From Neobacillus drentensis (GTDB taxonomy: Bacteria > Bacillota > Bacilli > Bacillales > Cytobacillaceae): 64,000 nucleotides of DNA. The DNA is taken from assembly GCF_021560175.1 (NCBI RefSeq), contig NZ_CP091110.1, forward strand, positions 2,966,001 through 3,030,000, given 5' to 3'. A program made the position numbers and the translations under genes. The notes under the pieces are model-generated. The model made no database searches. It was not told the DNA's origin and worked only from the letters and a program-made list of their open reading frames with translations. Shown piece after piece: positions 1-8,239 of the stretch; position 1 is the first letter of the stretch; every line of letters starts with the position of its first letter.

Positions 1-49
1 GCTAAGTTGGAAGGTACGATTAATTTTTAGGATGAGTAAAAAAAGGACG

Positions 50-78
50 TTGACAACTCCGTCCTACAAGTGTAGTCT
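50..78 (+). promoter_or_regulatory. Promoter of the blaI-like operon
   Basis: TTGACA at 50-55 is a perfect -35 box. TAGTCT at 73-78 lies 17 bp downstream and is an acceptable -10. The -10 sits inside the palindromic operator, so repressor binding would block RNA polymerase. Confidence 0.65.
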
Positions 79-105
79 TTATTGTAGATTACACTTGTAG
101 GACGG
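59..105. promoter_or_regulatory. Perfect inverted-repeat operator for the BlaI/CopY-type repressor
   Basis: Left arm CCGTCCTACAAGTGTA (59-74) and right arm TACACTTGTAGGACGG (90-105) are exact 16-bp inverted repeats around a 15-bp spacer. Each arm contains a TACAnnTGTA box (65-74 and 90-99), the dyad used by BlaI/MecI/CopY winged-helix repressors. The site covers the -10 and the ribosome binding site of the repressor gene, which implies autoregulation. Confidence 0.75.
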
Positions 106-114
106 AGGAGAAAG

Positions 115-501
115 ATGAAGAAAGCAGATTGCAATATATCTGATGCAGAGTGGATTGTCATGAAGGTGCTATGGGAAGAAGCTCCATCTCCATTAACTTC
201 TGCGAAGATAGTAGAGGCAGTAAGTTCTTATAAGAATTGGAGTCCGAAAACAATTCATTCATTAATAAGTAGACTGGTAAAGAAAGGTGCTTTAGGTGTA
301 AATAAGGAGATGCCTCTTTATGAGTATTATCCTTTGGTAGATAAAAGAGACTGTGTACTGGAAGAAACAAGGTCATTTATTCAAAAGGTATACGATGGTT
401 CTATCCACCTTATGCTCGCCAATTTTATAAAAGAAGAGAAGATTTCTGAGAAGGAAATAGAAGAACTGGAAAGATTGCTTAGAAAAAAAAATAACGATTA
501 A
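115..501 (+). CDS. BlaI/MecI/CopY family transcriptional repressor
   Basis: This 128-residue protein has the family's usual length. The N-terminal winged helix includes the typical AEWIVMKVLWE opening and a recognition-helix region around residues 40-60 (WSPKTIHSLISRL). The C-terminal half should form the dimerisation helices. Family members bind TACA/TGTA dyads as dimers and are inactivated by cleavage after an M56 sensor protease is triggered. The gene starts 9 bases after a perfect palindrome that fits this DNA-binding mode. It is followed after 17 bases by the M56 protease gene, so the pair is a classical repressor/sensor unit. GGAGGAG at 104-110 serves as ribosome binding site. The family call is firm; the inducing signal is unknown. 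Confidence 0.93.
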   Translation: MKKADCNISDAEWIVMKVLWEEAPSPLTSAKIVEAVSSYKNWSPKTIHSLISRLVKKGALGVNKEMPLYEYYPLVDKRDCVLEETRSFIQKVYDGSIHLMLANFIKEEKISEKEIEELERLLRKKNND

Positions 502-518
502 AAGGCAGGTAATGGTGT

Positions 519-2264
519 ATGGTTTTATCTGCAGTATTTAAAGAAGTCTTATTACTGTCATTTATGGGTAGTATTCTAGCATTGGGGATACTTGCCGTAA
601 AGGCGATTTTTAGACAAAGGCTTAGTGCAAAGCTTCATTATTATATTTGGATTTTGCTTGTACTTAGGCTAATAGTGCCAATAGACATTCAAAGTCATAT
701 AAGCTTTATGAACTTTATTCCAATTGAACAAAAGGAACTTGATCCTCATTTTATAGCAGAACAATATGTTCCTAACATAATACCAAACAGCACTATCACA
801 ACCGGAAATACACCGTCTAAAGAAGAAAGTAACGCATTAGCTGATCCAGGAATTATAGGTGCTATTGTTAGTTATGATACTGCAGCGGTGCTGTGGATAA
901 TAGGTGTTTCATCGATTTTACTTTATATTTTATGCGTAAATATCTTGATGAGGGCTAAATTGAAAAAGTGTTCAGTCTGTGAAAGAGAAGACTTAATTGA
1001 AATTTTAGAAGCAGAAAAAACAAAGCTTAAAGTTAATTCTAAGATAAAAATAATCTATAATAATTACTCGAAATCGCCTGCAGTTTACGGGATAATCCAT
1101 CCTAAAATTATTATTCCAGAGGGGCTTATAGACAAATTAACCCCGGAAGAGTTTGGCTTTGTGTTAAGCCATGAATTAACTCATATTAAGAACAAGGATT
1201 TAGTGGTAAACACCTTACTTATGATTGTTAAAGCAATCTATTGGTTCAACCCCTTAATCTGGTATTCACTTAATCAGGTAAAACAAGACTGTGAAGTGGC
1301 TTGTGATGCGTCTGTCATCAGCACTTTAAAGACAGAAGAAGTCGAAAAATACGGTCAGACAATAATCAATATGCTTAGACTATTCTCAGAAAAAAGGAGT
1401 ACTACTGGGACATTAGGATATGCAAGTACATACAATAAACGGAGAATTGTGATGATTACACAATTTAAAAAAAGTTCGGCAATATGTGCAGTATTGGCTC
1501 TATCTCTTACAATTATGGTAGGCTGTTCAAGCTCCCTTAAACCTGGCAGTTCAGATGTTAGCCCAAATGAAACCAGTGATACCAATAGATCTACTCTGTC
1601 AGTGGAAAAAACATCTCCAAATCAAGCATCCCAAAGCAATACAACGCAAGGCAATATAAATCAAACATCCCAAAGCAATACGACACAAGGCAATATAAGT
1701 CAAGCAACCCAAAGCAATACAACGCAAGACAAAACAAACAATGCGTCAGTATCGAGTAACAATACCACATCTTCCTCATCTAATGGGGATACTCAGAGAG
1801 AACTTCTTTCAAGTATCATGCAATTGGCAAAGCAGGGTAAAATCATCAACTCAGAGTTTCCTGTTAAAACTACTGTAATAGAAGACGTAGAGAGAAAGCT
1901 AGGAAATCCGGATAAGGTTGATTGGGTACCTAATGCTAAAGGAAATTATGCTATATTTTCAAGATACAATTTGGTAGTTGGTTTCAACAAAGGGTCACAG
2001 ATTTTTGAGGCGAGATCCTTTGATAAGAAATTAAATGAATTATCACTTTCTATGGTAAAGAAAGTATTTGGAACTCCGGCATATGATGCGGAAAGTAACA
2101 GTGAGGAGATTATTGGGTATGTTGCAAATTCGGAATACAAAATTTTGTTAGTATTTCCTAAGCCTTCAAATACCACTCCTGACCCGGTAATGGACCACTA
2201 CTCCGTGTTTTACCCTAGGGGGACCGTTAATAATATGTCAAACGATCCGGGAAGACAATGGTAA
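519..2264 (+). CDS. M56 (BlaR1/MecR1-like) membrane metalloprotease with extracellular DUF4309-like domain
   Basis: The 581-residue protein begins with membrane helices (about 8-30, 41-56 and 121-143). It then has the zinc-protease motif HELTH at 218-222 with the downstream acidic zinc-ligand region CEVACD (258-263). Another hydrophobic helix (about 319-336, ending in a lipobox-like VGC) leads outside the cell. BlaR1 carries a penicillin-binding sensor here. This protein instead has a low-complexity linker with three copies of a SNTTQGN-type repeat (about 365-415) and a C-terminal DUF4309/YjgB-like domain (about 430-575). I infer a signal-transducing protease that cleaves the upstream repressor when its outer domain senses a ligand. 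The next gene carries the same domain type, pointing to a shared cell-wall ligand. The DUF4309 call is from memory. Confidence 0.85.
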   Translation: MVLSAVFKEVLLLSFMGSILALGILAVKAIFRQRLSAKLHYYIWILLVLRLIVPIDIQSHISFMNFIPIEQKELDPHFIAEQYVPNIIPNSTITTGNTPSKEESNALADPGIIGAIVSYDTAAVLWIIGVSSILLYILCVNILMRAKLKKCSVCEREDLIEILEAEKTKLKVNSKIKIIYNNYSKSPAVYGIIHPKIIIPEGLIDKLTPEEFGFVLSHELTHIKNKDLVVNTLLMIVKAIYWFNPLIWYSLNQVKQDCEVACDASVISTLKTEEVEKYGQTIINMLRLFSEKRSTTGTLGYASTYNKRRIVMITQFKKSSAICAVLALSLTIMVGCSSSLKPGSSDVSPNETSDTNRSTLSVEKTSPNQASQSNTTQGNINQTSQSNTTQGNISQATQSNTTQDKTNNASVSSNNTTSSSSNGDTQRELLSSIMQLAKQGKIINSEFPVKTTVIEDVERKLGNPDKVDWVPNAKGNYAIFSRYNLVVGFNKGSQIFEARSFDKKLNELSLSMVKKVFGTPAYDAESNSEEIIGYVANSEYKILLVFPKPSNTTPDPVMDHYSVFYPRGTVNNMSNDPGRQW

Positions 2265-2320
2265 TAAAGCAAAAATGTCATAAAAGCTAAAAACGAAAAG
2301 TTAGAAAGGGGAATTGGAGT

Positions 2321-4108
2321 ATGAAAAGACATAGGAAATCGCGAAATAAACTACTTATTTTTACGATTCTAATTTTAATTTTAGCCTTAATCATTGGCGT
2401 TTATTATTATGCAATCAAAGAAAATAGTAGCGAACAGACGAAGAAAGGTAAAGAAAGTCAAATTATAACCCAACCCTCCGAAACTCAATCTTCCGGAAAA
2501 GTGGATTCGAAGAATGATCAGAATTCAAATCATGGGAAATTAGTAGAGGAAACGTTTTCCTTATCTAAGATAGGCAAGGTTCCGAACATTTCCTTTGTTT
2601 CTGGTAAAACAGAATGGAAGGAAGTAAATCAAGTATGGGGAAAATCAGACCATATTTCGGAAACTACTAAAGGCAGATATGAGGAATACGAAAGTCATCA
2701 TGCTACAATCGGCTATGCCGATCAGACTGTAAATGATATACGATCGTATGATTCGGAACTACAAAATATCTCGTTAAATGAAATTGAGAAAACTGGTGGA
2801 CAACCCGATGCCATTCGATACTATAAAAATTCAACTGTTGACCAAATGATACTAGTCTATCATGCAACGGCTACTACTGATTTATTATGGGTTTTACCGG
2901 TAAAAACAGAGCAAGAGCCAAATCCTAAAGTTGACCATATCTCACTCTTTACACAGATTGAAAAGGAACCAAATCAACAAATACAAGTCGAAAAACCAAA
3001 TCAACCAGGAAATCAATCCATTTCAGAGGTGATTTCTAAACTGAGCTTAGAAGATAAAATTGGCCAGATGATTTTTGCTGGGGTTTCCGGGACTACAATG
3101 GATGCGAACGCAAAACAATTAATAGGCCAATTCCATGTCGGGGGAATTATTTTTTACAAATATAATTTTGAAACCCCTGCACAAGTGATTCAACTTGTGA
3201 ATCAACTGAAAGCTGGAAATAGTTCGAGTTTACCGCTTTTACTGGGTGTTGACCAAGAGGGTGGACGTGTGACAAGATTGCCAGGCGGACTTGTTAATTT
3301 TCCACCAAATAAACAGATTGGACAGGTAAATAATCCCGATTTTTCTTATAAAGTCGGAACACTTTTAGGTCGTGAATTAAAAGAATATGGTTTAAATCTC
3401 GATTTTGCACCTGTTATTGATATTAACAGCAATCCGAATAACCCAGTAATCGGGGATCGATCATTTGGGAACAATGCGGAAATAGTAAGTAAACTTGGGG
3501 TTCAAACGATGAAAGGGATACAGTCTCAGAACGTTATCACGACAATTAAGCATTTTCCTGGACACGGAGATACATCAGTTGATTCCCATCTGGACCTTCC
3601 AATTGTAAATAAAAGCCTTAAGGAACTTAAAGAACTAGAGTTAATACCGTTTGAACGTGCGATTAATCAAGGTGCAGATGTTGTGATGGTCGCTCATATC
3701 TTATTGCCTCAATTAGATAAAACGAATCCAGGGACCATGTCAAAAGCTGTCATGACGGATCTTCTTAGAAAACAACTTGGTTTTACAGGAGTCATCATAA
3801 CGGACGATATGACAATGGGAGCTATAACAGAACATTTTGATATTGGTAAAGCATCGGTAGCATCAGTAAAGGCAGGAAGCGATATTATTTTAGTAGGGCA
3901 TGACTATAATAATGTTGTAAAGATTATCTCCTCTTTAAAAACTGCTGTTCAAAATGGGGAAATCTCCGAACAAAGATTAAATGAAAGTATAGAAAGAATT
4001 ATTAAACTAAAAAGGAACTATCGCATTAACGATACGAAAGTAGAAAATCCTAACATAAATGAAATAAATCAGTCAATCAATAGTCTTCTGAATAATTATT
4101 TACAGTAA
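2321..4108 (+). CDS. nagZ: Membrane-anchored or exported beta-N-acetylhexosaminidase (GH3, NagZ type) with DUF4309-like domain
   Basis: An N-terminal membrane helix (about 12-31) and a polar linker precede a DUF4309-like domain (about 78-215) resembling the tail of the upstream protease. A glycoside hydrolase family 3 domain follows (about 240-580). NagZ signatures are KHFPGHGDT at 410-418, carrying the catalytic Asp/His pair on the mobile loop, and ITDDM at 493-497, carrying the nucleophile Asp. NagZ enzymes remove GlcNAc from muropeptides; Bacillus NagZ is secreted and acts on wall fragments. At 595 residues it is longer than bare NagZ because of the extra domain. The gene follows the protease by 56 bases on the same strand and probably belongs to its regulon. 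GAAAGGGG upstream is the ribosome binding site. Confidence 0.9.
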   Translation: MKRHRKSRNKLLIFTILILILALIIGVYYYAIKENSSEQTKKGKESQIITQPSETQSSGKVDSKNDQNSNHGKLVEETFSLSKIGKVPNISFVSGKTEWKEVNQVWGKSDHISETTKGRYEEYESHHATIGYADQTVNDIRSYDSELQNISLNEIEKTGGQPDAIRYYKNSTVDQMILVYHATATTDLLWVLPVKTEQEPNPKVDHISLFTQIEKEPNQQIQVEKPNQPGNQSISEVISKLSLEDKIGQMIFAGVSGTTMDANAKQLIGQFHVGGIIFYKYNFETPAQVIQLVNQLKAGNSSSLPLLLGVDQEGGRVTRLPGGLVNFPPNKQIGQVNNPDFSYKVGTLLGRELKEYGLNLDFAPVIDINSNPNNPVIGDRSFGNNAEIVSKLGVQTMKGIQSQNVITTIKHFPGHGDTSVDSHLDLPIVNKSLKELKELELIPFERAINQGADVVMVAHILLPQLDKTNPGTMSKAVMTDLLRKQLGFTGVIITDDMTMGAITEHFDIGKASVASVKAGSDIILVGHDYNNVVKIISSLKTAVQNGEISEQRLNESIERIIKLKRNYRINDTKVENPNINEINQSINSLLNNYLQ

Positions 4109-4264
4109 CTATTAAATAGATTCGTGAGTTAAAAGATTACTTATTCCGTATTGGTGTGTACTGGAGAAAGGGATGTTGAAAGAATACTATAGAAGCCTTG
4201 AGGCAAAATAAAAGATAAATGTGCACTAGTTGAATAAGCTAACATTCGAAGATAAATAGAAAAA

Positions 4265-4304
4265 ATAGGCTCGATTCCAATAAATAGGAACCGAGCCTAT
4301 ATAT
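4265..4304 (+). terminator. Terminator after the nagZ-like gene
   Basis: ATAGGCTCGATTCC (4265-4278) pairs with GGAACCGAGCCTAT (4287-4300) with one mismatch around an 8-base loop. The flanking DNA is A/T-rich on both sides, so it can serve both converging genes. Confidence 0.6.
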
Positions 4305-4331
4305 ATTTAAATCCACCAACACTTTTTCTCC

Positions 4332-4724
4332 TCAAAGACTAGCTAATCGTTTTTCAAAATCCGCCTTAAACAACAAAATAGCATCAATATTTACAGCAAA
4401 ATCGTGGTCACTGATATTAAAATTAGTTATAAACTCATCAGACCTCTCACGAACCATAATGGACGGACGGACATTGGCTTCAATAGCGTCCTGGGTGACA
4501 CCACTTCCATAAATATACCAGTTTGTTTCGGTAGGCTTATTTGTTGCATTTTTCGAGTAGTCTTTTTTTATGATTTCGCATAAATCATCCATAAAATCTC
4601 CATTAAGATTAATGGTTTTTCCATATTCACCATCAACAGTTAGATCAGCATCTCCATACCAAATATTCCTGCTAGTTCGCTTTCCGTCATTTGAAGTATA
4701 AGTTTCATCAAATAAAATCTTCAT
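4332..4724 (-). CDS. Hypothetical protein (130 aa)
   Basis: I do not recognise this family. The protein is soluble with no signal peptide or membrane helix, and contains a polar region (TYTSNDGKRTSRNIWYGDAD) followed by mixed alpha/beta sequence. The start is placed at ATG 4724 because GGGGTGGGA lies just upstream on the minus strand; a longer reading from 4775 would add 17 residues with no ribosome binding site. It stands alone, facing the nagZ-like gene and sharing its terminator. It could be a small stress or phage-derived protein, but nothing in the sequence decides this. Confidence 0.6.
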   Translation of the reverse strand: MKILFDETYTSNDGKRTSRNIWYGDADLTVDGEYGKTINLNGDFMDDLCEIIKKDYSKNATNKPTETNWYIYGSGVTQDAIEANVRPSIMVRERSDEFITNFNISDHDFAVNIDAILLFKADFEKRLASL

Positions 4725-4848
4725 TTTCAATCCCACCCCGTTAAAATACAATTTCTTCCCACTATTATACACCAATTAAACTGGTTTCCAATAACTGGTT
4801 GCCTTTCTTGTTCAACGAAAGGGCCAGGTTACTGGCTTGTTGCACTAA

Positions 4849-4873
4849 CTGGCAGTTTAGTTGAAAAAGAAAA
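4849..4873 (+). repeat. Dispersed GGCAG..TAGTT repeat, copy A
   Basis: GGCAGTTTAGTTGAAAAAG belongs to a short degenerate intergenic family also seen near 5482, 6549, 14035, 34279 (inverted) and 36079. It lies in a gap with no gene. Confidence 0.45.
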
Positions 4874-4955
4874 AAATTGAAAGATGACCAAAAAAAAATA
4901 AACCGAGTATCTTTCGGCTTATTTCAAGAAATGTTCTATAAGGTTGTATAACCAT

Positions 4956-5105
4956 CTAATTCTCTTCTTCTCCCAAGACTTCACACGCTTCAATTAATAA
5001 TTTTATATCACTTTGAATCGTTTCTTTGACTTGCGGAATACCGCATTTTGAATAATCATTTTTTAATCGTTCAAGTTCACGGAGAAAGATAGGAATTAGG
5101 TTCAT
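4956..5105 (-). CDS. Small hypothetical protein (49 aa)
   Basis: A short minus-strand frame encodes a charged helical peptide beginning MNLIPIFLRELERLKNDYSK and ending GEEEN. It has an amphipathic, Glu/Lys-rich composition like many small Bacillus regulatory or sporulation peptides. A weak GAGG lies about 13 bases upstream of the ATG, slightly far for good initiation. I do not recognise a family, and Spo0E-like signature residues are not evident. Composition supports coding better than the ribosome binding site does. Confidence 0.4.
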   Translation of the reverse strand: MNLIPIFLRELERLKNDYSKCGIPQVKETIQSDIKLLIEACEVLGEEEN

Positions 5106-5343
5106 TACAAATAATCATCCTCGGTAAAAAATTAGCCACGAGCTTCAATCCCCTGACCAACTTTAATTGTAACACGCAAACTCCCCCCATTGTAAAAATT
5201 ACTAATTATATATGGAAAAGAAATAGGAACTAATCATTTAAGTATAGATTCAACTAACCAAGAGCTGAAGATTTGTGATGACTGTAGGATCCCCTTTTTT
5301 ATTGACTTCAGGGTAGAATAATTGAATATCGAAACAGGAAAAG

Positions 5344-5475
5344 GAGAAGGAAAATGGCATCCAGTGGAAGGGAAATGATGGATAATGCTTTGAAAAAAGT
5401 TGTAATCCCTTTTTTATGAGAACACGGATTTAAGGGCTCATTGCCTCACTTTAGAAGAAAAAATGAAATATTGTA
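5344..5475 (+). pseudogene. DUF4304-like gene relic
   Basis: A good ribosome binding site (AAAGGAGAAGG) precedes an ATG. The frame reads like the N-terminus of a DUF4304 protein (ALKKVVIPFL, stop, EHGFKGSLPHFRRKNE) but is broken by an internal TGA after about 21 codons and a TAG soon after. The similarity stops where a dispersed repeat begins (about 5482), suggesting truncation there. The family assignment is from memory. Confidence 0.5.
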
Positions 5476-5481
5476 CTAGAT

Positions 5482-5505
5482 GGACAGAATAGTTTAAGAA
5501 AATGG
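5482..5505 (+). repeat. Dispersed repeat, copy B
   Basis: GGACAGAATAGTTTAAGAA matches copies at 4849 and 6549 and marks the point where the DUF4304-like relic is cut off. Confidence 0.35.
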
Positions 5506-5595
5506 CTATTGGAATTAAATTATTATCCAGTGGACCGTAAACGAAAATAAGGGAAAATAGGATTAGTATTGACCAGGGACAAAGAATTAAATCCA

Positions 5596-5742
5596 ATGAA
5601 TGTGTTGAAACCAATAAAATTAAGTCCAAACGAATTAGATGAAACCCAACCCTTTACATCCTCTGAAATGGGAAAACTTTGGGCTACAAGTTCCAGAGTT
5701 GTAATAGGAATACAATTGAAAAAAATCTTAAGAAATTGGTAG
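5596..5742 (+). pseudogene. DUF3231 N-terminal fragment
   Basis: A 48-codon frame contains FTSSEMGKLWATSSRV, which resembles the opening of the DUF3231 proteins at 8240 (SAEIGTLWLTYRQK) and 36148 (SSEVGSLWGEYVSG). A TAG follows immediately, so only about 15% of a DUF3231 protein is left. No good ribosome binding site is visible. Confidence 0.45.
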
Positions 5743-5815
5743 AATTGTTTTATTCTTTGGGTATGTATTATTAACAGGATTTATATATGCTTTTTCTAGG
5801 CGGTGATTCTCATAC

Positions 5816-6502
5816 ATGGCTGCTCCAACCCAAAAAATAATGGAAATAAGCAGTTTTGTTAGTAAATTATTAAGACAAAACTTTGGTAAGGGTCCACTTT
5901 CCTGCTATCCTTTCTCAAGAAGTCATTTTCTTATTTTCTACATACGAGGATTTCTATCACCAATTGAAAATGTTCTAATTGAGAACCAAGACATAGACAA
6001 TGCTAAGATTTCACGAAATGTTGTTATGAAAACAATCCTTACAGAGTTGAAGGGAATTCTCGAATTAGAATTTCAACAGGATGTCCAAAGCCTCTATCAT
6101 GACTGGAACTATCTTAATAATACTGGCATGATCACTGCTGTTTTTGAAAAAGAAATCCCTTCCTTTAAATCGGTTGAACAATTTCCAGAGTATAAGGATT
6201 TTATTGCTGAGGTTGAACGTATAAGTATTTTAGTACAAAAAAAACCAGATAAAATCGAAGCTTTTCAAATAACTCCGAAGCTGTATCTGGTAAAACGTTA
6301 TGGAATATTAGTTCCGATTGAAAAAGCACTGATTGAAAACGGTTATGAACAAGCGCTTCTAGTAACAAAGGATAAGTTGGAAAAAAAATATTTCTACCAA
6401 CATGGACATTTTGATGAAATTTTTAAAAAGCCAGTTACAGATATTTTTGTGGATTGGAATTTAAAAGACGATAGAAGTCTAACTTATTTTTTTCTTCACT
6501 AA
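5816..6502 (+). CDS. DUF2294 family protein (two-domain, 228 aa)
   Basis: The sequence holds two DUF2294-like halves, about 5-110 (SFVSKLLRQNFGKGPLSCY, then IYLRD-like FYIRGFLSPIENVLIEN) and about 120-225. Bacillaceae carry several such proteins, sometimes called Na-translocating decarboxylase-like, but the biochemical role is unknown. It has no signal peptide or membrane helix, so it is probably cytosolic. It stands alone, 73 bases after the DUF3231 relic. GGCGGTGATTC before the ATG is a modest ribosome binding site. Confidence 0.75.
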   Translation: MAAPTQKIMEISSFVSKLLRQNFGKGPLSCYPFSRSHFLIFYIRGFLSPIENVLIENQDIDNAKISRNVVMKTILTELKGILELEFQQDVQSLYHDWNYLNNTGMITAVFEKEIPSFKSVEQFPEYKDFIAEVERISILVQKKPDKIEAFQITPKLYLVKRYGILVPIEKALIENGYEQALLVTKDKLEKKYFYQHGHFDEIFKKPVTDIFVDWNLKDDRSLTYFFLH

Positions 6503-6548
6503 CTGGATGTATTGTTCTATAAGAGCAGTGGCTTTTCTTGTTCCGCTA

Positions 6549-6575
6549 ACGTGGCAGGATAGTTTAAGAAGGTAT
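6549..6575 (+). repeat. Dispersed repeat, copy C, in a gene-poor gap
   Basis: GTGGCAGGATAGTTTAAGAA belongs to the short repeat family. The surrounding gap (6503-6805) shows no other gene or clear signal. Confidence 0.4.
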
Positions 6576-6805
6576 TTATTTTTTTAGGTCGTATTTAACA
6601 CAAATTGTGTAACAACGGGGTCGTTCAATATGTATCACCACGATTTTGAATTACTGGACGAAAAAGAAAAAGTTTTAATTTGTATGGTTTGCTGAGAAGA
6701 ACAAAACAGATGTTGAGTCGTAACACGAACAAAGGCAGGCTTCTAGATCCGCGTTGAGGTGAGAAGGGGGATTTTGGCGAGTGGCTTTCGAGGCTGTTAG
6801 CCAGG

Positions 6806-7015
6806 TTACAATCCATAAATAACTGTTAGTACAGATTCAAGGTGATGATGATGTTGAATATTTTTAGTCTTGAGATAGGTTATTTCATATTCATTATTTT
6901 TAAAGCACACAGACAAGATTGGTGTTTGATCTTCTTTTTTGAAGGTTAAATAAATCTCAGTATTATGGTATTGTCTCAAGGTCTCTAACAAAATTTTCGT
7001 ATGGGCTAAAGTCAA
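6806..7015 (-). CDS. Small hypothetical protein (69 aa)
   Basis: The most plausible start is TTG at 7015, with GAGG ten bases upstream on the minus strand. The frame extends to an ATG at 7075, but that added stretch is Arg/Leu-rich and lacks a ribosome binding site. The product has alternating hydrophobic residues typical of small beta-rich cytosolic proteins and a short His run (QHHHHLE) near its end. I do not recognise a family. It is isolated, with no partner gene. Confidence 0.45.
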   Translation of the reverse strand: MTLAHTKILLETLRQYHNTEIYLTFKKEDQTPILSVCFKNNEYEITYLKTKNIQHHHHLESVLTVIYGL

Positions 7016-7396
7016 ATTCTTACATCCTCTTTTCCTTAATAGGGAGGGGACTAAGAAAAGTCGAAAAGTTCCCAATAATTTTATTGTAATTTAACCATAA
7101 CATGGAAAATGTTGTATTTATATAGGGAATTAGAAGCGTTTATTTCGAATATAAAAATGTGTAGTAAATGAGCAAAAACTGTGTCATTTTACTAGAAGGT
7201 CACAAGGGTCTAATAGTTGTAGGTCGAGGCTGTCATTTAGGCAGCCTTTTTGACTTATTGAGCTAGTTCTAGAGGTAATGTTAGAAGATCTTGAAGTGTT
7301 ATTGTAGGTCAGGATGTAATTGAAGACGTTCAAGCAGCTGTAAAACATCAAGCAATGCGTACTGTTACAGGTACGGAATGGGTAAAAAGCAAAAAA
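7016..7396. other. Gene-poor gap with a possible coding remnant
   Basis: No intact gene is seen. Around 7300-7390 a plus-strand frame reads like protein (IEDVQAAVKHQAMRTVTGTEW) but has no start and may be the tail of a lost gene that used the terminator just downstream. Confidence 0.3.
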
Positions 7397-7432
7397 GTGG
7401 ATTGTCCGATAAACAGACAATCCATTTTTTCT
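7397..7432. terminator. Bidirectional terminator
   Basis: GTGGATTGTC pairs with GACAATCCAT around a 9-base loop, followed by TTTTTTCT on the plus strand and preceded by an A-run that gives T's on the minus strand. It ends two bases before the minus-strand stop of the flavin-binding protein. Confidence 0.7.
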
Positions 7433-7433
7433 G

Positions 7434-7913
7434 TTATTGATTCAATTCAACCGTTTCATTAACATCTGTCGATTGAGAACTTTGGCCTGTCATCCGTTTA
7501 TAAAGAAAGGCTATTTTCTTCGTGAAATTACCGGTATCCCAATATTCAGCTGCTTCCGCGTTTACTTTTATCAAGACAACGTTAGGATCATCGTAAGAAG
7601 TTTGCATAATTTTCTCATATGCTTTGCTCCACAATTCCTTCTTCTTGTCTAAATCCTCAACGATTTCAGCTCGTCCACGGACGGAAACATAGGATTTACC
7701 TGCATAAGCCACATTAACCTCTTGATCATCTAAAATTTCTTCATATTTATCAGTCTCTTTTTTTGTAAAAAACCATAAGTCACCATCAAACTCTACTTCT
7801 TGTGTTTTCATAGGACGAGAAACAAGCCCTTCCTCCGATATGGTGGTCAGCATGGCCGTGTCTATGTCTTTGATTAATTCTCTTAACGTTTCCTTTTCTT
7901 CTTGTTTGATCAT
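7434..7913 (-). CDS. Pyridoxamine 5'-phosphate oxidase-like general stress protein
   Basis: The 159-residue protein resembles the general stress protein 26 (YdaG-type) branch of the split-barrel flavin-binding superfamily. Visible motifs are TAMLTTISEEGLVSRPMKTQEVEFDG (about 18-43), DLWFFTKKETDK and VNVAYAGKSYVSVRGRAEIVED. These proteins bind FMN or F420-like cofactors in a dimeric barrel and are usually induced by the SigB stress response; the exact substrate is not known. AGGTGATGG precedes the ATG. It is a single-gene unit ending at a strong terminator. Confidence 0.88.
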   Translation of the reverse strand: MIKQEEKETLRELIKDIDTAMLTTISEEGLVSRPMKTQEVEFDGDLWFFTKKETDKYEEILDDQEVNVAYAGKSYVSVRGRAEIVEDLDKKKELWSKAYEKIMQTSYDDPNVVLIKVNAEAAEYWDTGNFTKKIAFLYKRMTGQSSQSTDVNETVELNQ

Positions 7914-8239
7914 GTTCCATCACCTCATACATGTTTTAGAAGTATATTACCCTTTACATCAACTTTTATTCAGGTATGGAGAATGGTTAGACTAACTTCA
8001 CGGAACAAAGTGTCCGCCCTAATCGGGTAGAAATAGGTCGCCATAGCAGGAATGTTAGAACACTTAGAAAGATTAACCTAAGGTTAAAATTAAAGTTTAT
8101 TATGTTTACAAGGTTTGGACTTATTTGGTTACCAATCATGTTTTATTTATAGGACTAACTATTGACTCTCTTATAAAAAATAAGGTAAATGGAATAATAT
8201 AATTGGGAAATTATTTAAAACAGCTGGAGGATTAACATT

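Noticed and set aside
6625..6816. 63-codon minus-strand frame next to the small gene at 6806
   Set aside because: Low-complexity, Ser/Pro/Arg-rich reading with no ribosome binding site.
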